Assembly: GCA_012519055.1 (NCBI GenBank)
Contig: JAAYQU010000013.1
Span: 1 to 64,000, forward strand
Direction of reading: 5' to 3'
Origin: Bacteroidales bacterium
GTDB lineage: Bacteria > Bacteroidota > Bacteroidia > Bacteroidales > Salinivirgaceae
Length of the DNA: 64,000 nt
Part shown: positions 49,306 through 58,270 of the stretch, piece by piece
Numbering within the stretch: position 1 is the first letter of the stretch
Layout: the number at the start of each line of letters is the position of its first letter
Program-made: the position numbers and the translations under genes
The notes under the pieces: model-generated
The model's input: the letters and a program-made list of their open reading frames with translations, nothing else
Told to the model about the DNA's origin: nothing
Database searches by the model: none

Positions 49306-51861
49306 ATGCAAAAAATATTTTTTACTATAGCCTTTGTGGCACTTTTTTGTTTTAACAACTACTCTCAAGTCATAATTGGCAATGAATTAGACAATATAGA
49401 CTATTCCAAACCTGTTGAATATGAAATAGGGGGAATTATAGTAAATGGGGTGAAATATTTAGACCACTCTGTTTTAATTGCCCTTTCTGGACTTCAAGTT
49501 GGCAACACAATAAAGGTTCCAGGAGACAAAATCTCAAAAGCTATTGAAAGATTGTGGAAACAAGGACTTTTTTCAGATGTAAAAATAGTTGCCACTAAAA
49601 TTATTGGGAATAAAATATTTTTAGAAATACAGCTAGTTGAGAGACCAAGACTTGCATCATTTTCATTTAAAGGAGTAAAAAAAGGCGAAGCTGATGAAAT
49701 TCGCGAAAAAATAAGACTTTTAAGAGGAACACAAGTTACCGACAACACTCTAAGCCGTTCAAAAGGCGTAATAAAGAATTACTACATTAACAAAGGATAC
49801 TATAATGTTGATATTAATATTACACAAACACCTGATACAGTATTAATTAATCATATTAATCTACTATTTGATATAAAAAAGCACGACAAAGTAAAAATAG
49901 AATCTATTACATTCGAGGGAAATACTGTATTTAAAGAAGGTAAGCTTCGTCGAGCAATGAAAGAAACCAAAAAAAAGCGTTGGTATGGAATGTTTAAACC
50001 CTCTAAGTATATAAAAAATCTCTACAATGAAGATAAAAAGAAAATAATTGACAAATACAACGAAAAGGGTTATAGAGATGCCAGAATTGTTTCGGACACA
50101 GTATATGCTTCAGGAGAAAATCTTTTAAAGATTAACATTAAGATTGAAGAGGGAAGACAGTTTTTCATAAGAGATATTTCGTGGGTTGGAAACTCTAAAT
50201 ACACATCAGATTATTTATCTCAAGTATTTGGTATCAAAAAAGGCGACATTTTTGATCAAAAGGTAATGGACGAACGCATGTACCAGGCTCAGGATGCAAT
50301 AAGCTCACTCTACTACGATGACGGATATCTTTTCTTTAACGTAACACCAGTTGAAACAATGGTTCAGAATGACTCCATTGATTTTGAAATGAGGATCTAC
50401 GAGGGTAAACAAGCCCATATCAACCGAATACTAATATCTGGAAATACTAAAACAAACGATCACGTTATTCGAAGAGAGATAAAAACAAGACCAGGTGATC
50501 TGTTCAGTAGAACCAATATAATTCGTTCTCAACGAGAACTTGCTCAACTCGGCTACTTTGACGTTGAAAAGCTTGATATTAAAACAGTTCCACATCCATA
50601 CGACGGAACCGTTGATCTTGAATATGTACTTGAAGAGAGGCCTTCTGATCAAATTGAGCTTTCCGGAGGTTGGGGAGCAAAAATGTTTGTCGGTTCTCTT
50701 CGCCTTACACTGACAAACTTAGCAGTTAAGGACTTTTTCAAAAAGGAAGCATGGCGACCATTTCCCACAGGTGATGGACAACGTCTTTCGATAGCTGCAT
50801 TTACCAACGGGAGATATTACCAGGCTTACAGTATTACGTTTATTGAACCCTGGTTAGGGGGAATAAGAAACAATAGCCTTTCAGTATCTTTATATCACTC
50901 AATATTTTCTAGCGGAGAGCATCTTTTAGATATATCTAAGTATATGAAAGTTACTGGAGCAAGTGTTGGTCTTTCACGACAATTAGAGTGGCCAGACGAC
51001 TATTTTAATATTTCTAATTCATTAAATTATGAAAGGTACAATTTAAAAGATTATGGGGGTGGTCATTTTTTCTTTAGCACAGGAAAGTCAAACAACTTTA
51101 GTTTTACCACTATATTCTCAAGGAATTCAATAGATGCCCCGATTTACCCCCGTAGAGGCGCACTACTATCAGTTTCATTACAAATAACTCCACCATATTC
51201 CCTTTTTAAGCCAAACAAATGGTGGGTACAACCTGCTGTTGACACTGCAGGTCACACTATGGCAGAGATAGCAAATTTAGAAGCAGATAGAGAGCTAAAA
51301 GAGAATAGTCTTAGATATAATTGGATTGAATATCATAAATGGAAGTTTAAAGCGTCAAGCTTCAATACTATTGTTGGAGATTTAGTTCTAAATTCAAAGT
51401 TAGAGTTTGGTTATATCGGACACTATAACAAAGACTTAGGTCCATCTCCTTTTGAGCAGTTCCAGTTAGGTGGAGATGGATTAAGTGGTTACGATTTTTA
51501 TGGTTCAGAACTTATTGGCTTAAGAGGATACGATAATGGACCTAGAAACACAGGTTCACTTACTCCTCTTAAAGGAGGAAATTTATATGAAAAAATAACG
51601 TTCGAGTTGCGCTATCCTTTATCATTAAATCCTAATGCAACGTTCTACGTTCTTGGTTTTGCCGAAGCAGGTAACGCTTGGTATGATATAAAAGACTTTA
51701 CCCCATTTGAACTTAAACGTTCAGCAGGAGTTGGATTACGTGTTTTTATGGCAATGTTCGGTATGATAGGAATCGACTGGGGATATGGATTTGATGAAAT
51801 TCCAAATAGACCTGGCGCAAACAAATCTCACTTCGCATTCTCGATTGGACAACAATTCTAA
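49306..51861 (+). CDS. bamA: Outer membrane protein assembly factor BamA
   Basis: Central subunit of the beta-barrel assembly machine. A signal peptide ends NNYS with Gln as first mature residue. Five POTRA domains span about residues 40-440 (each with an alternating IxVxGNxxxxxxxI pattern, e.g. INRILISGNTKTNDHVIRREIKTRPGDLFSR). The C-terminal barrel has the L6-loop motif GLRGYD (ELIGLRGYDNGPRN) in place of the E. coli VRGF, and a terminal aromatic residue (GQQF). 851 residues is typical for Bacteroidota. It is followed by two Skp/OmpH chaperone genes, the usual order. Confidence 0.95.
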   Translation: MQKIFFTIAFVALFCFNNYSQVIIGNELDNIDYSKPVEYEIGGIIVNGVKYLDHSVLIALSGLQVGNTIKVPGDKISKAIERLWKQGLFSDVKIVATKIIGNKIFLEIQLVERPRLASFSFKGVKKGEADEIREKIRLLRGTQVTDNTLSRSKGVIKNYYINKGYYNVDINITQTPDTVLINHINLLFDIKKHDKVKIESITFEGNTVFKEGKLRRAMKETKKKRWYGMFKPSKYIKNLYNEDKKKIIDKYNEKGYRDARIVSDTVYASGENLLKINIKIEEGRQFFIRDISWVGNSKYTSDYLSQVFGIKKGDIFDQKVMDERMYQAQDAISSLYYDDGYLFFNVTPVETMVQNDSIDFEMRIYEGKQAHINRILISGNTKTNDHVIRREIKTRPGDLFSRTNIIRSQRELAQLGYFDVEKLDIKTVPHPYDGTVDLEYVLEERPSDQIELSGGWGAKMFVGSLRLTLTNLAVKDFFKKEAWRPFPTGDGQRLSIAAFTNGRYYQAYSITFIEPWLGGIRNNSLSVSLYHSIFSSGEHLLDISKYMKVTGASVGLSRQLEWPDDYFNISNSLNYERYNLKDYGGGHFFFSTGKSNNFSFTTIFSRNSIDAPIYPRRGALLSVSLQITPPYSLFKPNKWWVQPAVDTAGHTMAEIANLEADRELKENSLRYNWIEYHKWKFKASSFNTIVGDLVLNSKLEFGYIGHYNKDLGPSPFEQFQLGGDGLSGYDFYGSELIGLRGYDNGPRNTGSLTPLKGGNLYEKITFELRYPLSLNPNATFYVLGFAEAGNAWYDIKDFTPFELKRSAGVGLRVFMAMFGMIGIDWGYGFDEIPNRPGANKSHFAFSIGQQF

Positions 51862-51867
51862 AAATAT

Positions 51868-52389
51868 ATGAACATGTCGCTAAAAAAGATTTTTATAACA
51901 GTACTTGTTGCATTAACAGCACAAACTTTGATAGGACAAAGATTTGCGTATGTAGACACAAGATATATACTCAATAATATCCCCGCATATGAATCAGCGC
52001 AAGAACAGTTGAAAATAATTATGGATGAATGGCAGGAAGAAATAAGTGCAGTTAATGATGAAGCGAACAGACTAATAAAGCTTTATGAAGTAGAAAAAAT
52101 ACTATTAAGTGAAGATCTCAAAAAAAAGCGTGAAGAAGAAATTGATGATAAACAGAAAGAGGCAAAAAGACTTCAAGATAAGTATTTTGGTAAAAACGGA
52201 AGCTTTTTCCAAAAAAGACAGGAATTAATTAAACCGATACAGGATCAGGTGTTTAATGCAATAAAAGATGTTGGTACTGAGGGCAATTTTGCTATTGTTA
52301 TTGATATTGCAAGTGGGTTAGGTGTTGTTTACAATGACCCCAAATATGACAAAAGTGAAGAGGTTCTTCAAAAATTAGGATATCGTTAA
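51868..52389 (+). CDS. Skp/OmpH-family periplasmic chaperone, copy 1
   Basis: Periplasmic chaperone that holds unfolded outer-membrane proteins before BamA. A signal peptide ends LIG with Gln as first mature residue (QRFAYVDTRYILNNIPAYESAQEQL). A charged coiled-coil arm (WQEEISAVNDEANRLIKLYEVEKILLSEDLKKKREEEIDDKQKEAKRLQDKYF) separates the two parts of the Skp body, and the end is FAIVIDIASGLGVVYNDPKYDKS. 173 residues from ATG 51868; ATG 51874 is also possible. It lies six bases after bamA. Confidence 0.9.
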   Translation: MNMSLKKIFITVLVALTAQTLIGQRFAYVDTRYILNNIPAYESAQEQLKIIMDEWQEEISAVNDEANRLIKLYEVEKILLSEDLKKKREEEIDDKQKEAKRLQDKYFGKNGSFFQKRQELIKPIQDQVFNAIKDVGTEGNFAIVIDIASGLGVVYNDPKYDKSEEVLQKLGYR

Positions 52390-52483
52390 CAACACTTTTC
52401 TAGGAATTAGAATTATTACTTATTCTTTATTCTTATATTTGTATGGTAATATTTAAAAATTGAAAATAATAAAACGAACAATA

Positions 52484-52996
52484 ATGAAAAAAGCAATCTT
52501 TACATTTGGGCTTCTTCTATTTTTAGGAGCCGGCGTTAACGCACAGTCGATAAAAATTGGTCATGTTGATTCACATGCAGTAATTCAAGCCATGCCAGAG
52601 CTAGCACAAGCTCAAGAAACTCTTCAGGCACACGCTAAAGAACTCGAAGATGCAATGGCAGAAATGCAACGTGAGTTTCAAACTAAATATCAAGATTATC
52701 AGGCAAAATATGAAACTTTAAGTGCAGTTTTAAAACAATCACGTGAAGAAGAATTACAAGACATTCAAAAGCGCGTTGAACAATTCCGTATAACAGCACA
52801 ACAAGAGCTTCAAAACAAAGAACTTGAACTTCAAGAACCAATAATAACGAAAGTGCAAAAAGCTATAGAAGACGTTGGTAAAGAAAACAACTTTACATAT
52901 ATACTTGATGGAACCCCAGGACAGGGTATTTTGTACAAATCACCGTCATCGGTTGATGTAACAGCATTGGTTAAGAAAAAACTAGGTATTCAGTAA
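52484..52996 (+). CDS. Skp/OmpH-family periplasmic chaperone, copy 2
   Basis: Second OmpH chaperone of the locus. The start ATG 52484 is preferred over a TTG at 52460 because it begins the signal peptide MKKAIFTFGLLLFLGAGVNA, which leaves Gln as first mature residue (QSIKIGHVDSHAVIQAMPELAQAQETL). The coiled-coil arm is AKELEDAMAEMQREFQTKYQDYQAKYETLSAVLKQSREEELQDIQKRVEQF, and the end GQGILYKSPSSVDVTALVKKKLGIQ. 170 residues. A Rho-independent terminator follows. The 70-base gap to copy 1 shows no clear promoter box. Confidence 0.92.
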   Translation: MKKAIFTFGLLLFLGAGVNAQSIKIGHVDSHAVIQAMPELAQAQETLQAHAKELEDAMAEMQREFQTKYQDYQAKYETLSAVLKQSREEELQDIQKRVEQFRITAQQELQNKELELQEPIITKVQKAIEDVGKENNFTYILDGTPGQGILYKSPSSVDVTALVKKKLGIQ

Positions 52997-53011
52997 ACAA
53001 TACTAAACTAA

Positions 53012-53053
53012 AGCCTCCTGTCAAATAGTTAAACTTTGGTAGGAGGTTTTTTT
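53012..53053 (+). terminator. Terminator after second Skp/OmpH gene
   Basis: CCTCCT pairs with AGGAGG and CAAA with TTTG, joined by two G-T wobble pairs, followed by T7 (53047-53053). It ends the bamA-skp transcription unit just before murI. Confidence 0.85.
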
Positions 53054-53072
53054 ATATTATTAATTGGCAAAC

Positions 53073-53861
53073 ATGACCAATAACCCTATTGGAGTTATAG
53101 ATAGTGGCGTTGGTGGATTAAGCGTTCTTAAACACCTTCTTGCGGACATGCAACGAGAGTCATTTGTCTATTTTGCCGATAACTCTTTCTGCCCGTATGG
53201 ACAAAAGGAGTTTGAAGAAATTCGTCAACGATTAAAAAAAATTGTTGACTTCCTTATTAATACATACAATGTAAAAACAGTAGTTGTCGCTTGCAACACA
53301 GCTACAGCTGCGTCAATTGACTTTTTAAGAGAGAGCTACTCCATACCTTTTGTAGGAATGGAGCCCGCAATAAAACCGGCAGCTTTATCTACAAAAAGCA
53401 AAGTTATTGGAGTTTTAGCAACAGAAGGAACTTTCAATGGAAGGCTATTTAAACAAACCTATGAAAAATTTACTTCTGGCGTTAAAGTCAATATTCAAGC
53501 AGGAAATGGATTAGTTGAATTGATAGAAAAAGGAGAAATAGAAGGTAATGAAATAGAAAAACTTCTGGTTAAATATATCTCTCCTATGATAAGTGAAAAT
53601 GCCGATTTGATAGTTCTTGGCTGTACACATTTCCCGTTTTTACAGAAAACAATAAACAAGCTTTTCCCACAAATAGAACTTATTGACCCCGCTCCCGCTG
53701 TATCAAAACAGACTCTCAATATATTATCGAAATACGATATCTTAGGAAACACAAATCAAAAAGAGACCATATTTTTGACTACAGGAAGCGTATCTCAGTT
53801 TGATTCATTTCTAAGCAAACAGATGAATATTAATGTGAAAAGCAAACACATCACAATATAA
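53073..53861 (+). CDS. murI: Glutamate racemase
   Basis: Makes D-glutamate for peptidoglycan. The start is ATG 53073 (MTNNPIGVIDSGVGGLSVLKHL); a TTG nine bases upstream is less likely. Two catalytic cysteines are in place: Cys74 in VACNTATAAS and Cys184 in LGCTHFPF, with the substrate motifs DSGVGG, DNSFCPYG and GMEPA. 262 residues is normal. It follows the Skp terminator and is followed by a bidirectional terminator against ppdK, so it is probably transcribed by readthrough or from a promoter near the terminator. Confidence 0.96.
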   Translation: MTNNPIGVIDSGVGGLSVLKHLLADMQRESFVYFADNSFCPYGQKEFEEIRQRLKKIVDFLINTYNVKTVVVACNTATAASIDFLRESYSIPFVGMEPAIKPAALSTKSKVIGVLATEGTFNGRLFKQTYEKFTSGVKVNIQAGNGLVELIEKGEIEGNEIEKLLVKYISPMISENADLIVLGCTHFPFLQKTINKLFPQIELIDPAPAVSKQTLNILSKYDILGNTNQKETIFLTTGSVSQFDSFLSKQMNINVKSKHITI

Positions 53862-53898
53862 GTTTGCTGCATTCCAAAAAGAATAAAAACTCATCAAA

Positions 53899-53932
53899 AA
53901 AAACCTCTCAAACGTTTGTTTGAGAGGTTTTT
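53899..53932. terminator. Bidirectional intrinsic terminator murI/ppdK
   Basis: Perfect stem AACCTCTCAAAC / GTTTGAGAGGTT with loop GTTT, A-run before and T-run after. Serves both convergent genes. Confidence 0.92.
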
Positions 53933-53954
53933 AGTTGTTATCTAATAATATATT

Positions 53955-56678
53955 CTAACGTATTGCTGCTTGAGCCGCTGTCAACCGAGCAATAGGCACT
54001 CTAAATGGGCTGCATGAAACGTAATTCATGCCTACTCGATGGAAGAATTCTATCGAGCTTGGATCGCCACCATGTTCTCCACATATACCAACTTTTAAAT
54101 CGGGTCGAGCACTACGACCTCTTTTAATACCCAAGTCAACTAATTGTCCAACTCCTTCTTGATCAAGCTGTTGGAACGGGTCGTTTTTCAACATTCCTTT
54201 TTCTATATAAATAGGTAAGAATTTGCTTGCATCGTCACGTGAATAACCAAATGTCATTTGTGTTAAATCATTAGTTCCGAACGAGAAGAACTCTGCTTCT
54301 TTTGCAATCAAATCAGCGGTTAATGTAGCACGAGGTATTTCTATCATGGTGCCAACCAAATAATCGACCTTCACCTTTTTCTCAGCAAAGACCTCCTCAG
54401 CAACTTTGCGAATTATTTGTTCCTGATGTTTAAACTCTTTAACAGAACCAATCAACGGAATCATTATCTCAGGCATTGGGTTTTTTCCTTTTTGTTTTAA
54501 GTTACAAGCAGCCTCTATTACAGCACGTGCCTGCATCTCGGTAATCTCAGGATAAGTAATACCCAAACGACAACCACGATGACCTAACATTGGATTAAAC
54601 TCGTGTAAAGATTCAACTTTTTCTTTAACTTCTTTTACCGATATTCCAAGTTCTTTTGCCATTGCAGCTTGCGAAGTTTCATCGTTTGGAGTAAACTCGT
54701 GCAATGGTGGATCAAGCAAGCGAATTGTTACGCCATATCCATCCATAGCTTCCAAAATACCTTCAAAGTCTTTGCGTTGCATAGGAAGCAGTTTAGCTAA
54801 AGCTTTACGACGCCCCTTCTCATCAGAAGCCAAAATCATTTCGCGCATTAGCATGATTCTGTCACCTTCGAAGAACATATGTTCTGTACGGCACAAACCA
54901 ATACCTTTAGCACCAAATTCGCGTGCAACTTTTGCATCACCCGGAGTATCAGCATTGGTTCTTACGCTCATTCTTGCGTAACGATTTGACATATCCATTA
55001 TACGACCAAAATCGCCATCAAGTGAAGGAGTTATTGTAGCGACTTTACCTTCGTAAACCTCTCCAGTTGAGCCGTTTAATGAAATCCAATCGCCCTCTTT
55101 ATATACTTTCGAGCCTATTTTAAACTCTCTTGCTTGGTAATCAATATGTACGTCACCTGCACCAGAAACGCAACATTTACCCATTCCACGTGCAACAACT
55201 GCTGCGTGTGATGTCATTCCTCCACGAGCAGTTAAAAAGCCTTCTGAAACGTGCATTCCGCTAAGGTCTTCGGGTGATGTCTCTGTACGTACAAGTATTA
55301 CTTTTTCGCCTCTTTTTTTCCACTCTTCTGCTTCGTCAGCAAAGAATACAACGCGACCTGAGGCTGCGCCTGGAGATGCAGGTAACCCCTTAGTCAATAC
55401 TTTTGCTTTTGCTATGGCTGCTGTATCAAATACTGGGTGTAGGAGTTCATCAAGTTTTACCGGTTCCAAACGTAATAGAGCCTCTTTTTCAGTTATATAG
55501 CCCTGATCGAGCATATCGCAAGCAATTTTAACCATAGCTGCGCCAGTACGTTTACCGCTTCTTGTTTGTAACATCCAAAGTTTACCGTCTTGAATTGTAA
55601 ACTCAAGGTCTTGCATATCTTTGTAATGGTCTTCTAACTTTTGCTGCACTGTGTCGAGTGTGGCATAAACTTCGGGCATAACTTCTTCTAATGAAGGAAA
55701 TTCAGCTTTACGTTTCTCTTCTGAAACACCCATTCCCTCGGCCCAACGGCGTGATCCTTCTAAAGTAATTTGCTGTGGTGTTCGAATTCCTGCGACAACA
55801 TCTTCGCCTTGTGCGTCAAGTAGATATTCACCGTTAAAAATGTCTTCGCCAGTAGATGAACTACGAGTAAATGCAACTCCAGTACCCGAAGTTTTTCCCA
55901 TATTTCCGTAAACCATTGCTTGAACATTAACAGCTGTTCCCCATTCCTCTGGGATTTGGTGCATCATACGATAGTATTTTGCGCGTTCAGTGTTCCACGA
56001 ATCAAATACAGCACAAATTCCTCCCCAAAGTTGCTCCCATGGATCTGTTGGAAAATCACGACCTGCATGTTTTTTAACAACTGCTTTAAATTTATCTACT
56101 AAAACTTTTAGGTCGTTGCCAGTAAATTCGGTATCTAACTTATATCCTTTTTCTTTTTTTAATTTGTCTATTTCCACTTCAAACGGGTCATGATGACCTT
56201 TTTCAGCTTGAACACCCATAACAACATCACCGTACATTTGTATAAAACGACGATATGAATCGTAGGCAAAACGTTCGTTGTTTGATTTTTCGGCTAATAT
56301 TTTTACTGTTTTATCATTTAAACCGAGGTTTAATACGGTGTTCATCATACCGGGCATAGAAACACGGGCACCCGAACGAACAGAAAGCAACAACGGGAAA
56401 CCATCTCCGGCTGCATTAAATTTTGCTTTCATTATTTTTTCTACTTGGGTAATTGCAGCCTCAACCTCATCTTTAATAAGATTTACAGCAGCATCTTTAC
56501 CTTTTTGATTGTATATTGTGCAAACTTCTGTTGTAACAATAAATCCTGCTGGAACTGGAACCCCTATAAGATTCATTTCACATAAATTGGCACCTTTACC
56601 TCCTAAAAGGTTTTTCATGTCGGCACGACCTTCGGCTTTTCCGTCTCCAAAGGTGTAAACATACTTCACTTTTGACAT
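53955..56678 (-). CDS. ppdK: Pyruvate, phosphate dikinase
   Basis: Interconverts pyruvate, ATP and Pi with phosphoenolpyruvate, AMP and PPi. The N-terminal ATP-grasp part (NLLGGKGANLCEMNLIGVPVPAGFIVTTE, SVRSGARVSMPGMMNTVLNLG) is followed by the swivelling phosphohistidine domain with GGMTSHAAVVARGMGKCCVSG (His491) and the C-terminal TIM barrel ending in GICGEHGGDPSSIEFFHRVGMNYVSCSPFRVPIARLTAAQAAI, with Cys866 at the active site. 907 residues, slightly longer than the clostridial enzyme (874). Monocistronic, with a TAAATTTG box 56-63 bases upstream. With the phosphofructokinase it frames a PPi-linked glycolysis/gluconeogenesis. Confidence 0.97.
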   Translation of the reverse strand: MSKVKYVYTFGDGKAEGRADMKNLLGGKGANLCEMNLIGVPVPAGFIVTTEVCTIYNQKGKDAAVNLIKDEVEAAITQVEKIMKAKFNAAGDGFPLLLSVRSGARVSMPGMMNTVLNLGLNDKTVKILAEKSNNERFAYDSYRRFIQMYGDVVMGVQAEKGHHDPFEVEIDKLKKEKGYKLDTEFTGNDLKVLVDKFKAVVKKHAGRDFPTDPWEQLWGGICAVFDSWNTERAKYYRMMHQIPEEWGTAVNVQAMVYGNMGKTSGTGVAFTRSSSTGEDIFNGEYLLDAQGEDVVAGIRTPQQITLEGSRRWAEGMGVSEEKRKAEFPSLEEVMPEVYATLDTVQQKLEDHYKDMQDLEFTIQDGKLWMLQTRSGKRTGAAMVKIACDMLDQGYITEKEALLRLEPVKLDELLHPVFDTAAIAKAKVLTKGLPASPGAASGRVVFFADEAEEWKKRGEKVILVRTETSPEDLSGMHVSEGFLTARGGMTSHAAVVARGMGKCCVSGAGDVHIDYQAREFKIGSKVYKEGDWISLNGSTGEVYEGKVATITPSLDGDFGRIMDMSNRYARMSVRTNADTPGDAKVAREFGAKGIGLCRTEHMFFEGDRIMLMREMILASDEKGRRKALAKLLPMQRKDFEGILEAMDGYGVTIRLLDPPLHEFTPNDETSQAAMAKELGISVKEVKEKVESLHEFNPMLGHRGCRLGITYPEITEMQARAVIEAACNLKQKGKNPMPEIMIPLIGSVKEFKHQEQIIRKVAEEVFAEKKVKVDYLVGTMIEIPRATLTADLIAKEAEFFSFGTNDLTQMTFGYSRDDASKFLPIYIEKGMLKNDPFQQLDQEGVGQLVDLGIKRGRSARPDLKVGICGEHGGDPSSIEFFHRVGMNYVSCSPFRVPIARLTAAQAAIR

Positions 56679-56733
56679 AGTTGATTGATTTTATAATTAC
56701 ATTAATATTTTAACATAGTCCATTAAAGAAGCA

Positions 56734-56741
56734 CAAATTTA
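56734..56741 (-). promoter_or_regulatory. Candidate -7 box for ppdK
   Basis: TAAATTTG on the minus strand, exact match, predicted start near 56727, leader about 49 bases. Confidence 0.5.
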
Positions 56742-56875
56742 ACAAAAATTATAACATTATAAAAGCCTATTTAAACCTATAAGTTATCCCGATAATTATT
56801 CTTTTTTTTAATATAACGTAGAGTTTGTACAGCTTATAATTTTTGTTTTTTATGGTTTACTTTTAGATAATAAAC

Positions 56876-56911
56876 AAAAAACTCCCGGAAAATAAATTTC
56901 CGAGAGTTTTA
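56876..56911 (-). terminator. Terminator after rpmA
   Basis: On the minus strand CTCTCGGAAA pairs with TTTCCGGGAG with one mismatch, flanked by an A-run and followed by T6. It lies 24 bases after the rpmA stop. Confidence 0.85.
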
Positions 56912-56934
56912 CTATAAAACCTATTTATCGATGT

Positions 56935-57198
56935 TTAATTTTCAGAGATTGCTTCTACTGATACGTATGATTTGTTGTCATGTTTTTTACGAAAAACAAC
57001 AATACCATCAGTTAAAGCAAATAGCGTATGATCTTTGCCTATACCCACGTTTTGACCTGGGTTGTGTCTTGTGCCTCGTTGACGGACGATAATGTTTCCG
57101 GCTTTTGCAAATTGACCACCGTAAATTTTAACGCCCAAACGTTTGCTTTCCGATTCGCGTCCGTTCTTGGAACTACCTACTCCTTTCTTATGTGCCAT
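56935..57198 (-). CDS. rpmA: 50S ribosomal protein L27
   Basis: Large-subunit protein near the peptidyl-transferase centre. The sequence is standard: [65 protein letters not shown]. It begins directly with AHKKGVGS, so no N-terminal extension of the type cleaved in Firmicutes is present. 87 residues. It follows rplU by 12 bases in a two-gene operon with a strong promoter and a terminator. Confidence 0.98.
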   Translation of the reverse strand: MAHKKGVGSSKNGRESESKRLGVKIYGGQFAKAGNIIVRQRGTRHNPGQNVGIGKDHTLFALTDGIVVFRKKHDNKSYVSVEAISEN

Positions 57199-57210
57199 AA
57201 TCTAAAATTT

Positions 57211-57522
57211 TTAAGCGTTAATTTCATTAATTTGAATTTGGCTAAAATGTTGGCGATGACCGTTGCATTTCTGATATCCTTTACGACGTTTCTTCTTGAA
57301 AACCAACACTTTTTTACCTTTTATGTGTGTTAACACGGTTGCGGACACTTTTGCTCCTTCTACTACAGGTGTTCCGACTTTTACCTGGCCGTTATTGTCA
57401 ACTAAAAGAACTCGTTCAAATTCAACTTTGTCACCTTCGTTGCTATCTAAGCGGTGTACAAATATTTTTTGATCCTTCTGTACTTTAAACTGTTGACCGG
57501 CAATTTCTACTATTGCGTACAT
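57211..57522 (-). CDS. rplU: 50S ribosomal protein L21
   Basis: Large-subunit ribosomal protein binding 23S rRNA. Standard sequence: [101 protein letters not shown]. 103 residues. First gene of the rplU-rpmA operon, with a textbook promoter 44-74 bases upstream of the ATG. Confidence 0.98.
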   Translation of the reverse strand: MYAIVEIAGQQFKVQKDQKIFVHRLDSNEGDKVEFERVLLVDNNGQVKVGTPVVEGAKVSATVLTHIKGKKVLVFKKKRRKGYQKCNGHRQHFSQIQINEINA

Positions 57523-57565
57523 GTTTGAAAAATTAATTTTTTTCTTTTTATAAAATTTCGAACTG

Positions 57566-57596
57566 CAAAGGTAACTCTTTTATTTTGCCTGACAAA
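57566..57596 (-). promoter_or_regulatory. rplU-rpmA promoter, TTTG-N19-TACCTTTG
   Basis: On the minus strand TTTG (57596-57593), a 19-base spacer and TACCTTTG (57573-57566) match the Bacteroidota consensus exactly. Predicted start near 57559, leader about 37 bases. The promoter lies just after the 3' end of the TlpA-like gene. Confidence 0.85.
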
Positions 57597-57607
57597 TAGT
57601 TATTCAA

Positions 57608-58129
57608 TTATTTTTTATCTAATTCCTCAAAAATTATTTTTTTCATGCTGTCGAACTCATCCTTATTGAAAAGACGTGTCAATGCGATGATTTTTCCTTC
57701 ACGATCAACAATAACATTTCTGGTAACACCTGCGGGTTTTTGAGCATATTGATAAAATATAGCTCCTTCGGGATCTAATGCCAATGGGTAAGTAACTTTA
57801 GTGCGTTTTGCAAACTCTTTAACTTTGTCAATCGGCTCGTCTAAATCTATACCGATGACTTTTAAACCTTTGTTTTTGCCTACTTGCCAAATCTCATTTT
57901 CGATATATGGCATCTCCTTGTTGCAAACAGAACACCAGCTTGCTGTAAATTGCAGCATCACTACACTCCCACGCAAATCTCTCAGTTTATACGACTTGCC
58001 TGATATTTCGTTTATAACAAAATCTGGTGCTGTGTCACCAACTTTTACTAAAAATTGATGTTCATATGGTTGAGTATATCCTGAACAACTAATTGTTAAT
58101 AGGGCTACGCAAATTATTATTATTCTCAT
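57608..58129 (-). CDS. TlpA/ResA-like thioredoxin lipoprotein
   Basis: Periplasmic thiol-disulfide oxidoreductase, probably reducing. A lipoprotein signal ends in lipobox TISC (Cys15). The AhpC/TSA-type thioredoxin fold follows: VGDTAPDFVINEISGKSYKLRDLRGSVVMLQFTASWCSVCNKEM with redox pair Cys66/Cys69 (CSVC), then YPLALDPEGAIFYQYAQKPAGVTRNVIVDREGKI with the cis-Pro region. 173 residues. It is simpler than the TlpA-like protein at 8935-10386. A TACCTTTG box at 58157-58164 lies 28 bases before the ATG. Confidence 0.88.
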   Translation of the reverse strand: MRIIIICVALLTISCSGYTQPYEHQFLVKVGDTAPDFVINEISGKSYKLRDLRGSVVMLQFTASWCSVCNKEMPYIENEIWQVGKNKGLKVIGIDLDEPIDKVKEFAKRTKVTYPLALDPEGAIFYQYAQKPAGVTRNVIVDREGKIIALTRLFNKDEFDSMKKIIFEELDKK

Positions 58130-58156
58130 ACTTATAGTTAATATTTTTTAACCGTA

Positions 58157-58164
58157 CAAAGGTA
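58157..58164 (-). promoter_or_regulatory. Candidate -7 box for TlpA-like gene
   Basis: TACCTTTG on the minus strand, exact match, predicted start near 58150, leader about 20 bases. A small inverted repeat TAGTTG/CAACTA (58163-58179) overlaps the spacer region. Confidence 0.5.
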
Positions 58165-58210
58165 GTTGTTTTGCAACTATGTAAATTCGAGTTTTAAATA
58201 AATATGTTGT

Positions 58211-58244
58211 AAAAAGCCTGTAAATCAAAGTTTACAGGCTTTTT
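58211..58244 (-). terminator. Terminator after T9SS cargo gene
   Basis: Perfect 14-base-pair hairpin AAAAAGCCTGTAAA / TTTACAGGCTTTTT with loop TCAAAG, 27 bases after the stop codon at 58271. It works in both directions. Confidence 0.9.
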
Positions 58245-58270
58245 CAATTGAACATTCATGAATACTAACA